Assembly (NCBI GenBank): GCA_035256745.1
Contig: DATEXQ010000055.1
Span: 1 to 5,516 of the forward strand
Source: DATEXQ01 sp035256745
GTDB lineage: Bacteria > Patescibacteriota > Microgenomatia > UBA8517
DNA length: 5,516 nucleotides
Direction of reading: 5' to 3'
The position numbers and the translations under genes were made by a program. The notes under the pieces were generated by a model that was given only the letters and a program-made list of their open reading frames with translations, did no database searches and was not told the DNA's origin. Positions 1-5,516 of the stretch are shown piece after piece; position 1 is the first letter of the stretch; every line of letters begins with the position of its first letter.

Positions 1-278
1 AATGATAATCCTATCGCTGCCAAAGTGTCTTTCCTTTCAGGTTCACATATAATATTTTTCTTGGGAACTGATGGAATTTGTTTTAAAACAAAAGGAACAT
101 AAAGATCCTCGGTTGAAATAAAAATGTCTTCTGGTTTAAATATCTTCCTGTATCTCTCGTAAGTAATTTGAAGAAATGATTTGCCTTTAATTATTTGTAC
201 AAATGGTTTAGGAAAAGATTTCCTACTAATTGGCCACAACCTAGTTCCATGTCCTCCACAAAAAATTACAACTTTCAT
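1..278 (-). CDS. manC: Mannose-1-phosphate guanylyltransferase, N-terminal part (3' end off window)
   Basis: This gene runs off the left edge; 92 codons are visible, the nucleotide-binding N-terminus of a NTP-transferase-fold enzyme. The family makes GDP-mannose from mannose-1-phosphate and GTP in the cytoplasm. The translation begins MKVVIFCGGHGTRLWPISRK, matching the GG-x-GTRLWP-x-SR signature loop (residues 8-19), followed by SFPKPF, which covers the PK-x-F motif. Near residues 78-86 it reads EPERKDTLA, matching the family's EP-x-RRDT-x-A segment with Lys for the second Arg. LWP and PKPF favour a mannose-1-phosphate guanylyltransferase over glucose-1-phosphate thymidylyl- or uridylyltransferases. 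The ATG lies in an ATGA overlap with the TGA of the upstream GT4, so translation is probably coupled. A strong Shine-Dalgarno-like AAGAAGGAGA sits upstream but 17 nt away, further than usual. Being last in the visible gene string, it could supply donor sugar to the transferases before it. Whether a fused phosphomannose isomerase domain follows cannot be seen. Confidence 0.88.
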   Translation of the reverse strand, partial: MKVVIFCGGHGTRLWPISRKSFPKPFVQIIKGKSFLQITYERYRKIFKPEDIFISTEDLYVPFVLKQIPSVPKKNIICEPERKDTLAAIGLS

Positions 279-1351
279 TTTAATAAATTTTGAATCTCCT
301 TCTTAAATCTCTCTTTTGAAAATCTTTTTGCATTATCAATTAAATTTTCGGTCTTAAATCTCATTCTATCAAATCTTTTCACGGCGTCAACTATACTGTC
401 AACTGTAGGGAAGTCAAAAAATAATCCTGTTTTTCCATCGATCACTGTATCTATTACTCCTCCCCTTTTGTATGCAATTACAGGAACTCCCGATGCCTGC
501 GCCTCAACACAGGCTATTCCAAAATCCTCTTCTTGAGGCATTATAAAACACCTTGCCTTTTTATATAAAGAGGGTAGTTCCTCTTCGGAAACCAAACTTT
601 TAAAAATTATATTTCTTTTTGCCAATTTCTTTAGTTTCTTTTCTTCGCTACCTGTTCCGACAATTATCAAGGGGTATCCTAGTTTGTTAAAAGCCTTAAT
701 CGCCAAATCCACTTTTTTATAAGGTACAAGCCTGGAAACAATCAAAAAATACTTTTTATCCCGATACGGTAGTAAACTTTCAGGGGAATAAAACCTGGAA
801 ATATCAACAGGTGGAAAAATTATAACAGATTCCCTTTCATAGTATCTTTTTATTCTATTTTGTACCGCTGTTGATATCGCTACTATTACGTCAGGTCTTT
901 GTGCTACTATCTTGTCCCATTTTTTCAAATAAAAAACAGGTATCTTTGATATAGTTTTAAAGAATTTTTTTTTGAAGTAGTCTTTGTGGTGACTCCAAAG
1001 ATAACGCGTGGGGGTTAAACAATAACAAATGTGCTTAGTGCCCGGTCTTGTTATTATTCCCTTTGCTGCCTCGCTGGTAACCGATATCACTAGATCAAAC
1101 TTTTTTAAATTAATACTTTCAAAAGCAAAAGGCATTAATATCGCCAACCATTCGTGATGCGATTTAACTTTCGGAAGTTTCTGTAAAAAAGAAGGTATTA
1201 CCGAAGGAAAAACTTTTGCCCATTGTGCTTTATTTTCATCATAAAGAGATGTAAAAAGAGGTGCATCGGGAAAAAGTTCGTGAAGAACCAAAAGCACTCT
1301 TTCTGCTCCACCCCATTTGTTGACGCGATCATAAACGAGTGCAATTTTCAT
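275..1351 (-). CDS. GT4 family glycosyltransferase, WbaZ-like (probable mannosyltransferase)
   Basis: A complete 358-residue GT-B fold retaining glycosyltransferase with no membrane segments, predicted to act in the cytoplasm or at the inner membrane face. The N-terminal acceptor domain opens with MKIALVYDR, then GGAER at residues 14-18, and carries YCLTPTRYLW at 110-119, a block typical of the WbaZ-like GT4 group that includes O-antigen mannosyltransferases. The C-terminal donor domain begins near 200 with IVSRLVPYKKVDLAI (R207 and K212/K213 are the expected phosphate-binding residues). The VGTGSE loop follows at 231-236, then EEDFGIACVEA, which gives an intact EX7E motif (E275, E283). Length is normal for the family. 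It overlaps the preceding GT4 by 23 nt and manC by 4 nt (ATGA). The start is fixed by the conserved first strand; no good ribosome site precedes it, so coupling to the upstream gene is likely. Mannose as the donor sugar is inferred from subfamily and from manC next door; the linkage made is unknown. Confidence 0.85.
   Translation of the reverse strand: MKIALVYDRVNKWGGAERVLLVLHELFPDAPLFTSLYDENKAQWAKVFPSVIPSFLQKLPKVKSHHEWLAILMPFAFESINLKKFDLVISVTSEAAKGIITRPGTKHICYCLTPTRYLWSHHKDYFKKKFFKTISKIPVFYLKKWDKIVAQRPDVIVAISTAVQNRIKRYYERESVIIFPPVDISRFYSPESLLPYRDKKYFLIVSRLVPYKKVDLAIKAFNKLGYPLIIVGTGSEEKKLKKLAKRNIIFKSLVSEEELPSLYKKARCFIMPQEEDFGIACVEAQASGVPVIAYKRGGVIDTVIDGKTGLFFDFPTVDSIVDAVKRFDRMRFKTENLIDNAKRFSKERFKKEIQNLLK
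295..304 (-). promoter_or_regulatory. Shine-Dalgarno-like AAGAAGGAGA upstream of manC
   Basis: On the minus strand, AAGAAGGAGA is the best match to an anti-16S sequence at any junction in the window. It lies inside the last codons of the preceding GT4 (encoding Lys-Lys-Glu) and is separated from the manC ATG by 17 nt, instead of the usual 5-9. No ATG, GTG or TTG in the manC frame lies between the two; only an ATT at 282-284 would shorten the spacing, to 11 nt. The ATG at 276-278 is kept because the protein then begins directly with the conserved MKVVIFCGG strand. The match may be a by-product of Lys/Glu codons. Confidence 0.35.
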
Positions 1352-2462
1352 ATTCAGTTAATGTTTCTCGTGCCATTTTATCCCAAGAGTATCTTTTAAT
1401 AAAACTTTTGCCTTCTTTAATAATCTGTTTCCGTTTCTCCGCATCTATATTAAAGGCTTCTTTAATACTATTTTTGATTGAATCTACACTCGCTGGGTCA
1501 AAATATAAAACATGACCATCATATATTTCTTTAAAAACCGGGATATTTGAAGCCAGTACTAATGTACCCGAAGAGATAGCCTCCAATCCTTGTAAACCAA
1601 ATCCTTCGGATAAAGAGGGGTAAATAAAAGCCAGGGAATTTTTATAGATTATTCCCAATTTATTATCAGTAATAAATCCCAATATTTTTACAAAAGAACT
1701 AGAATTTGTTTTCACTACTTTTTCTTTCAATCTTTGAACAAATACATTCCTTGAAGAAATAATTAAAAAGGTTAAATTCTTCTTTTCATCATTATTGAAA
1801 TCTTTTACAGCATCAATTGCTTTATCCAAATTTTTATGGGGATAGGCATTTCCCACATAAATAAGATAAGGCTTTTTTATATTTAATTCGTTTAATAATT
1901 CTTCGTCTAGTAATTTAGAATCGATAAACTCTTCATCTAATCCTTCATGGGTAACTTCGACTTTATTTGAATGCACTTTGTAATAATCTATCAATTCTTT
2001 TTTCACCACATTGCTTGGAACCAGAATTTTTTTCGATAATTTCACAGCTGCCCAAAACACGATTTTATAACCAAACCTTTTTAAAAGATAAAAACACCTA
2101 TTTCTTGTAGTTACTTCAATCCCTTTAAAAGAGTGCATCAAAAGATCATGTATAGTTACAATATAATTTCCAAAATAAAAAAGCGGAACATTAAAATGGG
2201 GAAAATGAACAATATTTGGTTTTTCTTTGTAAATATAAAGGGGAAGAAGTGCCTGTTCCAAAAAACCGTAGTGTCTGAAATCGGTTAAAACTTTTTTCCA
2301 ATTATCAGGAAGTTCTAGTTCGTTAAAGTACTTTTTTCGCAAAAAAATTACGTAATTATTTTCCTTATCGATTTTAGACAATTCTTTAACAAGATTAATT
2401 ACATATCTACCCAGCCCTGCATTTTCCAAACCATAAAGTCTTGCATCGATAACTATTTTCAT
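1329..2462 (-). CDS. GT4 family glycosyltransferase, MtfB-like (probable mannosyltransferase)
   Basis: A complete 377-residue GT-B glycosyltransferase. The N-terminus reads MKIVIDARLY followed by AGLGRY at residues 15-20, the glycine-rich acceptor-domain loop typical of the MtfB/WbpY-like GT4 group. IVHFPHF at 84-90 and TIHDL at 103-107 are further group motifs, and LVPS occurs at 147-150. The donor domain starts near 198 with YLIYVGNAYPHKNLDKAI, in which K210 is the expected phosphate-binding lysine. SLSEGFGLQGLEA contains an intact EX7E motif (E286, E294). Only four bases separate it from the GT2 stop upstream, and its 3' end runs 23 nt into the next GT4 gene. AGGT seven bases before the ATG is a reasonable ribosome site. 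Characterised relatives transfer mannose from GDP-mannose in O-antigen synthesis, which fits manC in the same gene string. The exact sugar and linkage remain inference. Confidence 0.85.
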   Translation of the reverse strand: MKIVIDARLYGLENAGLGRYVINLVKELSKIDKENNYVIFLRKKYFNELELPDNWKKVLTDFRHYGFLEQALLPLYIYKEKPNIVHFPHFNVPLFYFGNYIVTIHDLLMHSFKGIEVTTRNRCFYLLKRFGYKIVFWAAVKLSKKILVPSNVVKKELIDYYKVHSNKVEVTHEGLDEEFIDSKLLDEELLNELNIKKPYLIYVGNAYPHKNLDKAIDAVKDFNNDEKKNLTFLIISSRNVFVQRLKEKVVKTNSSSFVKILGFITDNKLGIIYKNSLAFIYPSLSEGFGLQGLEAISSGTLVLASNIPVFKEIYDGHVLYFDPASVDSIKNSIKEAFNIDAEKRKQIIKEGKSFIKRYSWDKMARETLTEYENCTRL

Positions 2463-2466
2463 AGAT

Positions 2467-3369
2467 TTAACCTAAAAGAACTGTTTTAATAAATCTAATT
2501 GCTTTCATTGTTTTTATTCCGACCACAACAACTAAATTTAAAATTAAAGGATACTTATTCCACAACCTTTTTCTATAAAATATTTCCATAGAATCAACTC
2601 CTGCCATCCTGTATTTCAAACGCTCTTTTAAGGGAACTTTTTCTTTTAATCTACTTTCAATTTTCCCTTTTGAGGCTCCTTTAATATGTACGATTGAGAC
2701 TTTAGGATAATAAATAATTTTCCAATCTCTTTCTTTTATTCGCCAGCAAAGATCTATGTCTTCTCCATCCAGAAAATAATCTTCGTCAAACCAGTCGATA
2801 CTCTCCAATATCTTTTTTCTGGTTAAAAGAAAGGCACCTTGCAGAACGTCGGTTTCGTGTTCAATATCAGGAGATATAAAACCATACCAGTATTTTGAAA
2901 AATATTTTGATTCAGGAAAAATTCTATCAAGCTTTAAAAAAAGATGAACCAACCCAATCCATGGAGTTATAAAAGCTCTCCTTGCATCTTTATCCAATTT
3001 ACCCTCAGGAAGTTCAATCTTACAGGTCATTGCACCAACATCTTCGTGCTCATCCATATATTTAATGGTTTCCTTTAAGGTTTCTCTATTCATTACTGTG
3101 TCTGAATTTAGAAATAAAATATATTCACCTCTAACAAATTTTCTTGTAGTATTATTTCCGGCTGCAAAACCCAAATTCTTTTTATTTTCAATTAGTAAAA
3201 TATCAGGAAACTCTTTTTTAAGCATTTCGACACTGTCATCTGAAGATCCGTTATCGGAAACTATAATTTCAAAATCTACCTCGTCAGCCACTTTCCTTAA
3301 CGAAAGGAGACATTCTTTAAGAAACTCTCTGGTGTTGTAATTAAGAATTATGATGGACAATCTCTTCAT
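2467..3369 (-). CDS. GT2 family glycosyltransferase, WbbL/rhamnosyltransferase-like
   Basis: A complete 300-residue GT-A fold inverting glycosyltransferase of the COG1216 type. LSIIILNYNT (4-13) is the first nucleotide-binding strand and VSDNGSSDDS (37-46) gives the conserved uridine/nucleotide-binding Asp (D39). ENKKNLGFAAGNN (61-73) is the hallmark loop of this group, and FLNSDT (86-91) is the metal-binding DxD-like site. The acceptor side has LQGAFLLTRK (176-185) and FLDGEDIDLCWR (199-210), whose E203/D204 are the candidate catalytic base region, then VHIKGAS (227-233), matching the H-x-x-G-x-S block. A hydrophobic, lysine-flanked tail (about 273-298) may attach it peripherally to the membrane. 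The first 29 nt overlap the end of the GT4 gene upstream and no strong ribosome site precedes the ATG. An in-frame TTG four codons in (L4) is a possible later start, but the ATG is preferred. Relatives move rhamnose or other deoxyhexoses from dTDP-sugars; the donor here is not known. Confidence 0.85.
   Translation of the reverse strand: MKRLSIIILNYNTREFLKECLLSLRKVADEVDFEIIVSDNGSSDDSVEMLKKEFPDILLIENKKNLGFAAGNNTTRKFVRGEYILFLNSDTVMNRETLKETIKYMDEHEDVGAMTCKIELPEGKLDKDARRAFITPWIGLVHLFLKLDRIFPESKYFSKYWYGFISPDIEHETDVLQGAFLLTRKKILESIDWFDEDYFLDGEDIDLCWRIKERDWKIIYYPKVSIVHIKGASKGKIESRLKEKVPLKERLKYRMAGVDSMEIFYRKRLWNKYPLILNLVVVVGIKTMKAIRFIKTVLLG
2470..2473 (-). promoter_or_regulatory. Short ribosome binding site (AGGT) for the MtfB-like GT4
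   Basis: AGGT on the minus strand lies 7 nt before the ATG at 2460-2462. It sits in the last codons (Leu-Gly-stop) of the GT2 gene upstream. The match is short but correctly spaced, and it supports the chosen start. The sequence cannot show whether ribosomes re-initiate after the nearby stop or load afresh here. Confidence 0.4.
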
Positions 3370-4546
3370 ATATTTTTTCTAGCTTCTCGGCTATCGGCTC
3401 CCATGAGAATTTTTTGTCGACTAAATCTCGCGCATTATATGCAATTTTCTTATATAGATTCTTATCCTTTAAGACTTTGACTGCAATATCGGCAAGTTCC
3501 TTTGATGTATTTCCTATTAAAATCGATTCACCGTTTACAGCACCATATCCTTCCGCTCCGATTGAAGTAGTAACTACAGGAACCATCGAAGCCATTGCAG
3601 CAAGTATTTTTAATCGAGTACCTCCGGGTGCATACATCGGGGCAACGAAAAGTCCGGCATTTAGATATGCATCAACAACCCCTTTAAAATCATCTTCAGC
3701 TAGTCCAAGAATTTTAATATCCAATTTATTGCTTTGAAGCGCAAGAACATCTTTTGTAGGAGCCTGTCCCGCAATTACAAGTCTGACAGAGGATATCTGC
3801 TCCTTAATCAAGGGGTACACCTTCTTTGCTAGAAGTTCTGCTGCCTCCCAGTTCTGAATCCATTTGTAATTCCCCATATATAAAATCTCCATATTATAAT
3901 GAAGGGTCCTTGGTAAATTACTAACATCTTCACCTACTCCATTCGGTACAACATCTACCCTTAAACCAGGCATAATACTCCTTACCACTTTTGCGTCCTC
4001 TTCCGAAACCGTAACGACACGATTAACTTTCTTCCAAAAATATTTTTCCCAATAGCGCATCTTCATGATATCGATCCACATAAAAGGCCTAAACCACAAT
4101 CTTTTATCAGTTTTTGCCTGATGACCAAAAATTCTCGACATTATCGTTTGTTCCACCAATATCACAGGAAGATTGTGTTTAGGTAAGTACGGCAACGTAT
4201 AAGACATCTCAGCATGAATCAAATCGTAATGTCCGTTATCCAGTTCAGATTGTAAAATTTGTTTTATTTTGGGTGAATAATAAATAGAAACCAAGAATGG
4301 ATATACAGAAAAACCTGTTCTTAATATATTTGACAAAGTCCATGTTTTACCTCTTTCTATTACCAATACTTTCCTGCAAAATTTTCGCATATGATTAATT
4401 TGATTTTTGGTATTATGCTGTCTTGAAAAACATACCAATGTAATTTCATGTTTCTTTGATAAGAGTTTTATCAATTTATATGAACGTACCTGCCCTCCCT
4501 CAGAAGGAGGATACGGAAGATAGGGTGTAAGCATCAGTATTTTCAT
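3341..4546 (-). CDS. GT4 family glycosyltransferase with altered donor-site motif
   Basis: A complete 401-residue GT-B protein with no membrane segments. MKILMLTPYLPYPPSEGGQ at the N-terminus is the standard acceptor-domain start with the Gly-Gly loop at 17-18. HAEMSYTLPYL (111-121) and VVTVSEEDA (177-185) end the N-terminal domain. The donor domain opens with LYMGNYKWIQNWEAA (222-236) and LVIAGQAPT (256-264), then APGGTRLKILAAMAS (306-320) and TSIGAEGYGA (327-336). These blocks resemble the sugar transferase group (TIGR03087-like) that normally reads GGGTRLKILEAMA. Here the Glu that would contact the donor ribose is Ala316 (codon GCT at 3599-3601), while the rest of the block is intact. The C-terminus keeps the usual FSWEPIAEKLEKIY segment. 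Its ATG overlaps the upstream TGA (ATGA) and its end overlaps the GT2 gene by 29 nt. The frame is open throughout, so it is not an obvious pseudogene. It is a glycosyltransferase by fold; donor, acceptor and activity level are unknown. Confidence 0.82.
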   Translation of the reverse strand: MKILMLTPYLPYPPSEGGQVRSYKLIKLLSKKHEITLVCFSRQHNTKNQINHMRKFCRKVLVIERGKTWTLSNILRTGFSVYPFLVSIYYSPKIKQILQSELDNGHYDLIHAEMSYTLPYLPKHNLPVILVEQTIMSRIFGHQAKTDKRLWFRPFMWIDIMKMRYWEKYFWKKVNRVVTVSEEDAKVVRSIMPGLRVDVVPNGVGEDVSNLPRTLHYNMEILYMGNYKWIQNWEAAELLAKKVYPLIKEQISSVRLVIAGQAPTKDVLALQSNKLDIKILGLAEDDFKGVVDAYLNAGLFVAPMYAPGGTRLKILAAMASMVPVVTTSIGAEGYGAVNGESILIGNTSKELADIAVKVLKDKNLYKKIAYNARDLVDKKFSWEPIAEKLEKIYEEIVHHNS

Positions 4547-5516
4547 TTCTTTATAGGTTTATGCAAGTCCGCAATAACATAACTGTCGGTTTTTTCTACT
4601 ATCTGATACTTACTTAAAATATATTTTGTGTCGGCATCATTTAAAATTACAGAAACATAGTAATCTGCTCCCCTTTTTATAATGTTGTCAAAAGAATCTT
4701 CAACAGCCGGCCAACCATAACGATCCATTTGATAAAGAAAGGCAGTGTCTCCGTTATAAGAAGCAATAATTCTGGCGTCTTTTGGAGTTAATCTTTTAAC
4801 TGCATCACCTGCTGCAATAATTTCCGGATGATTAATTTTATAGTATTCTTTTACTTGATAGAAACCCAAACCCATCATAAGTATTGTAGAAAATACCAGA
4901 ATAGATCTTACTATCCATTGATTTATTTGTTTGGAATTTATTAAAAATACAACTCCTTGAGCTAAGGCTAGAGCAACTGAAGGTATTATAAAAATCTGAT
5001 AATAATCATGTTTTACACTTGCCGTTGCTACGACAGACATAAATAAAACTTGGCTTAAAAAGAAAAATTGTACAAAGTATTTTTTGGCTTTTGATACTAT
5101 TCCGACCAAAAAAGGAAAAATTCCCCAAATACCCAAAATCAAAATTCCCAATCTTTCGCCAAAAATCCATCTCCAAAAAGCAGGTCTAAATCTTATATTG
5201 TCTCCGTTAAAAGCCCATTCGAAAAAAGGAATTCCTTCCGGATATTGATTTATCCAAACCCTCCATAAAAGAAAAGGGATAACCATAATTGCAAAATAAA
5301 GGGTAAGTTTAACAAGTAACTTACCGTTTTTCATAAGACCATCTGCTGAATATTTATCAAGTAAAAGATAAATTAAAGGCAGAGAGTAAAATATCATAAA
5401 GGGTTTTATAAGAAGAGATAAAGAAAACCAAAAAGCAGAGAAAAATAAATGAAAGCTTTTTTCTTTATCTATGTATTTTATAAAAAACCATATAGACATC
5501 AAACCAAACATTGTGG
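4543..5516 (-). CDS. Multi-pass membrane glycosyltransferase, ArnT/GT39-like, C-terminal part (5' end off window)
   Basis: The reading frame is open to the right edge, so the N-terminus, which should hold the catalytic acidic residues in the first outer loop, is missing. The Met at 5509-5511 is probably internal. About 323 codons are visible. Numbering from that Met, hydrophobic segments lie at about 1-12, 22-35, 37-52, 66-83, 120-139, 147-164, 172-191 and 199-218, followed by a soluble C-terminal domain of about 100 residues. LLIKPFMIFYSLPLIYLLL (33-51), the extended PEGIPFFEWAFNGDNIRFRPAFW loop region (91-113), VKHDYYQIFIIPSVALAL (166-183) and the later SYNGDTAFLYQMDRYGWP (251-268) resemble polyprenyl-phosphate-sugar dependent transferases of the ArnT/PMT-like clan. 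Such enzymes take a sugar from a lipid-phosphate donor and add it outside the cytoplasmic membrane to lipid, glycan or protein. Its stop overlaps the next GT4 start by 4 nt. The acceptor, and whether the sugar is mannose, cannot be told; assignment is to superfamily only. Confidence 0.72.
   Translation of the reverse strand, partial: TMFGLMSIWFFIKYIDKEKSFHLFFSAFWFSLSLLIKPFMIFYSLPLIYLLLDKYSADGLMKNGKLLVKLTLYFAIMVIPFLLWRVWINQYPEGIPFFEWAFNGDNIRFRPAFWRWIFGERLGILILGIWGIFPFLVGIVSKAKKYFVQFFFLSQVLFMSVVATASVKHDYYQIFIIPSVALALAQGVVFLINSKQINQWIVRSILVFSTILMMGLGFYQVKEYYKINHPEIIAAGDAVKRLTPKDARIIASYNGDTAFLYQMDRYGWPAVEDSFDNIIKRGADYYVSVILNDADTKYILSKYQIVEKTDSYVIADLHKPIKK

Noticed and set aside
965..973. Run of nine T (A9 on the coding strand), a possible slippage site
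   Set aside because: It encodes Lys-Lys-Lys within an intact GT4 frame, and such runs are expected in AT-rich coding DNA; no alternative product is suggested.
2332..2346. T6-CGC-A6 inverted repeat resembling a small hairpin or terminator
   Set aside because: The stem is only A-T pairs, it lies inside the MtfB-like GT4 coding sequence (Phe-Leu-Arg-Lys-Lys), and there is no GC stem followed by a U-tract.
275..2462. The two adjacent GT4 genes as a recent tandem duplication
   Set aside because: Beyond the shared fold motifs they differ in length, N-terminal loops (GGAER versus AGLGRY) and donor-domain blocks, and belong to different GT4 subfamilies.
3065..3340. Open frame of 91 codons on the plus strand
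   Set aside because: It lies wholly antisense to the conserved GT2 core, has no recognisable motif and is an AT-rich shadow of that gene.
3414..3737. Open frame of 107 codons on the plus strand
   Set aside because: It is antisense to the conserved donor domain of the GT4 at 3341-4546; its composition follows from the codons of that gene and no family is recognisable.
4501..4510. AGAAGGAGG on the plus strand, a near-perfect Shine-Dalgarno sequence
   Set aside because: It is the complement of Pro-Pro-Ser-Glu codons in the GT4 N-terminus, and no plus-strand gene follows it.
275..5516. Alternative genetic code with UGA recoded, as in some Patescibacteria
   Set aside because: TGA ends three genes at sensible lengths, twice in ATGA junctions. 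Trp is TGG and Gly is GGN throughout, so the standard bacterial code fits.

Overview
The window is a fragment of a surface-glycan gene cluster. It contains six protein-coding genes, all read on the minus strand, and four are complete. In transcription order (right to left) they are: the C-terminal part of a multi-pass membrane glycosyltransferase of the ArnT/GT39 type (4543-5516, N-terminus off the window); a cytoplasmic GT4 glycosyltransferase (3341-4546); a WbbL/rhamnosyltransferase-like GT2 (2467-3369); an MtfB-like GT4 (1329-2462); a WbaZ-like GT4 (275-1351); and the N-terminal part of a mannose-1-phosphate guanylyltransferase (1-278, C-terminus off the window).

The genes are packed with no intergenic room. 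The junctions are, in order, a 4-nt ATGA overlap, a 29-nt overlap, a 4-nt gap, a 23-nt overlap and another ATGA overlap. This points to one transcript with coupled translation. No promoter, terminator, RNA gene, repeat, mobile element or CRISPR array is visible, and there is no non-coding stretch longer than 4 nt.

Organism: the DNA is AT-rich (about two thirds A+T by eye). TGA and TAA are both used as stops and Trp is TGG, so the code is the standard bacterial one. The style of the proteins (a ManC starting with a GGHGTRLWP loop, GT4s with a YVGNAYPHKNL-type loop, a GT39-like protein with a VKHDYYQ segment) and the overlapping packing recall Patescibacteria/CPR, perhaps Microgenomates. That assignment comes from general impression, not a search, and is tentative.

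How the genes could work together: ManC makes GDP-mannose. Two GT4 enzymes from subfamilies that include mannosyltransferases (WbaZ-like, MtfB-like), a further GT4 and a GT2 could build an oligosaccharide on a lipid carrier at the cytoplasmic face. The membrane GT39-like enzyme would add a sugar from a polyprenyl-phosphate donor on the outer side. The flippase, polymerase or ligase and the initiating transferase are not in the window, so the final product (O-antigen-like polymer, exopolysaccharide or glycoprotein glycan) cannot be named. The most notable oddity is the GT4 at 3341-4546, which lacks the glutamate normally expected in its donor-binding motif. Otherwise this looks like an ordinary glycan locus, and I see no clear sign of a new type of system.
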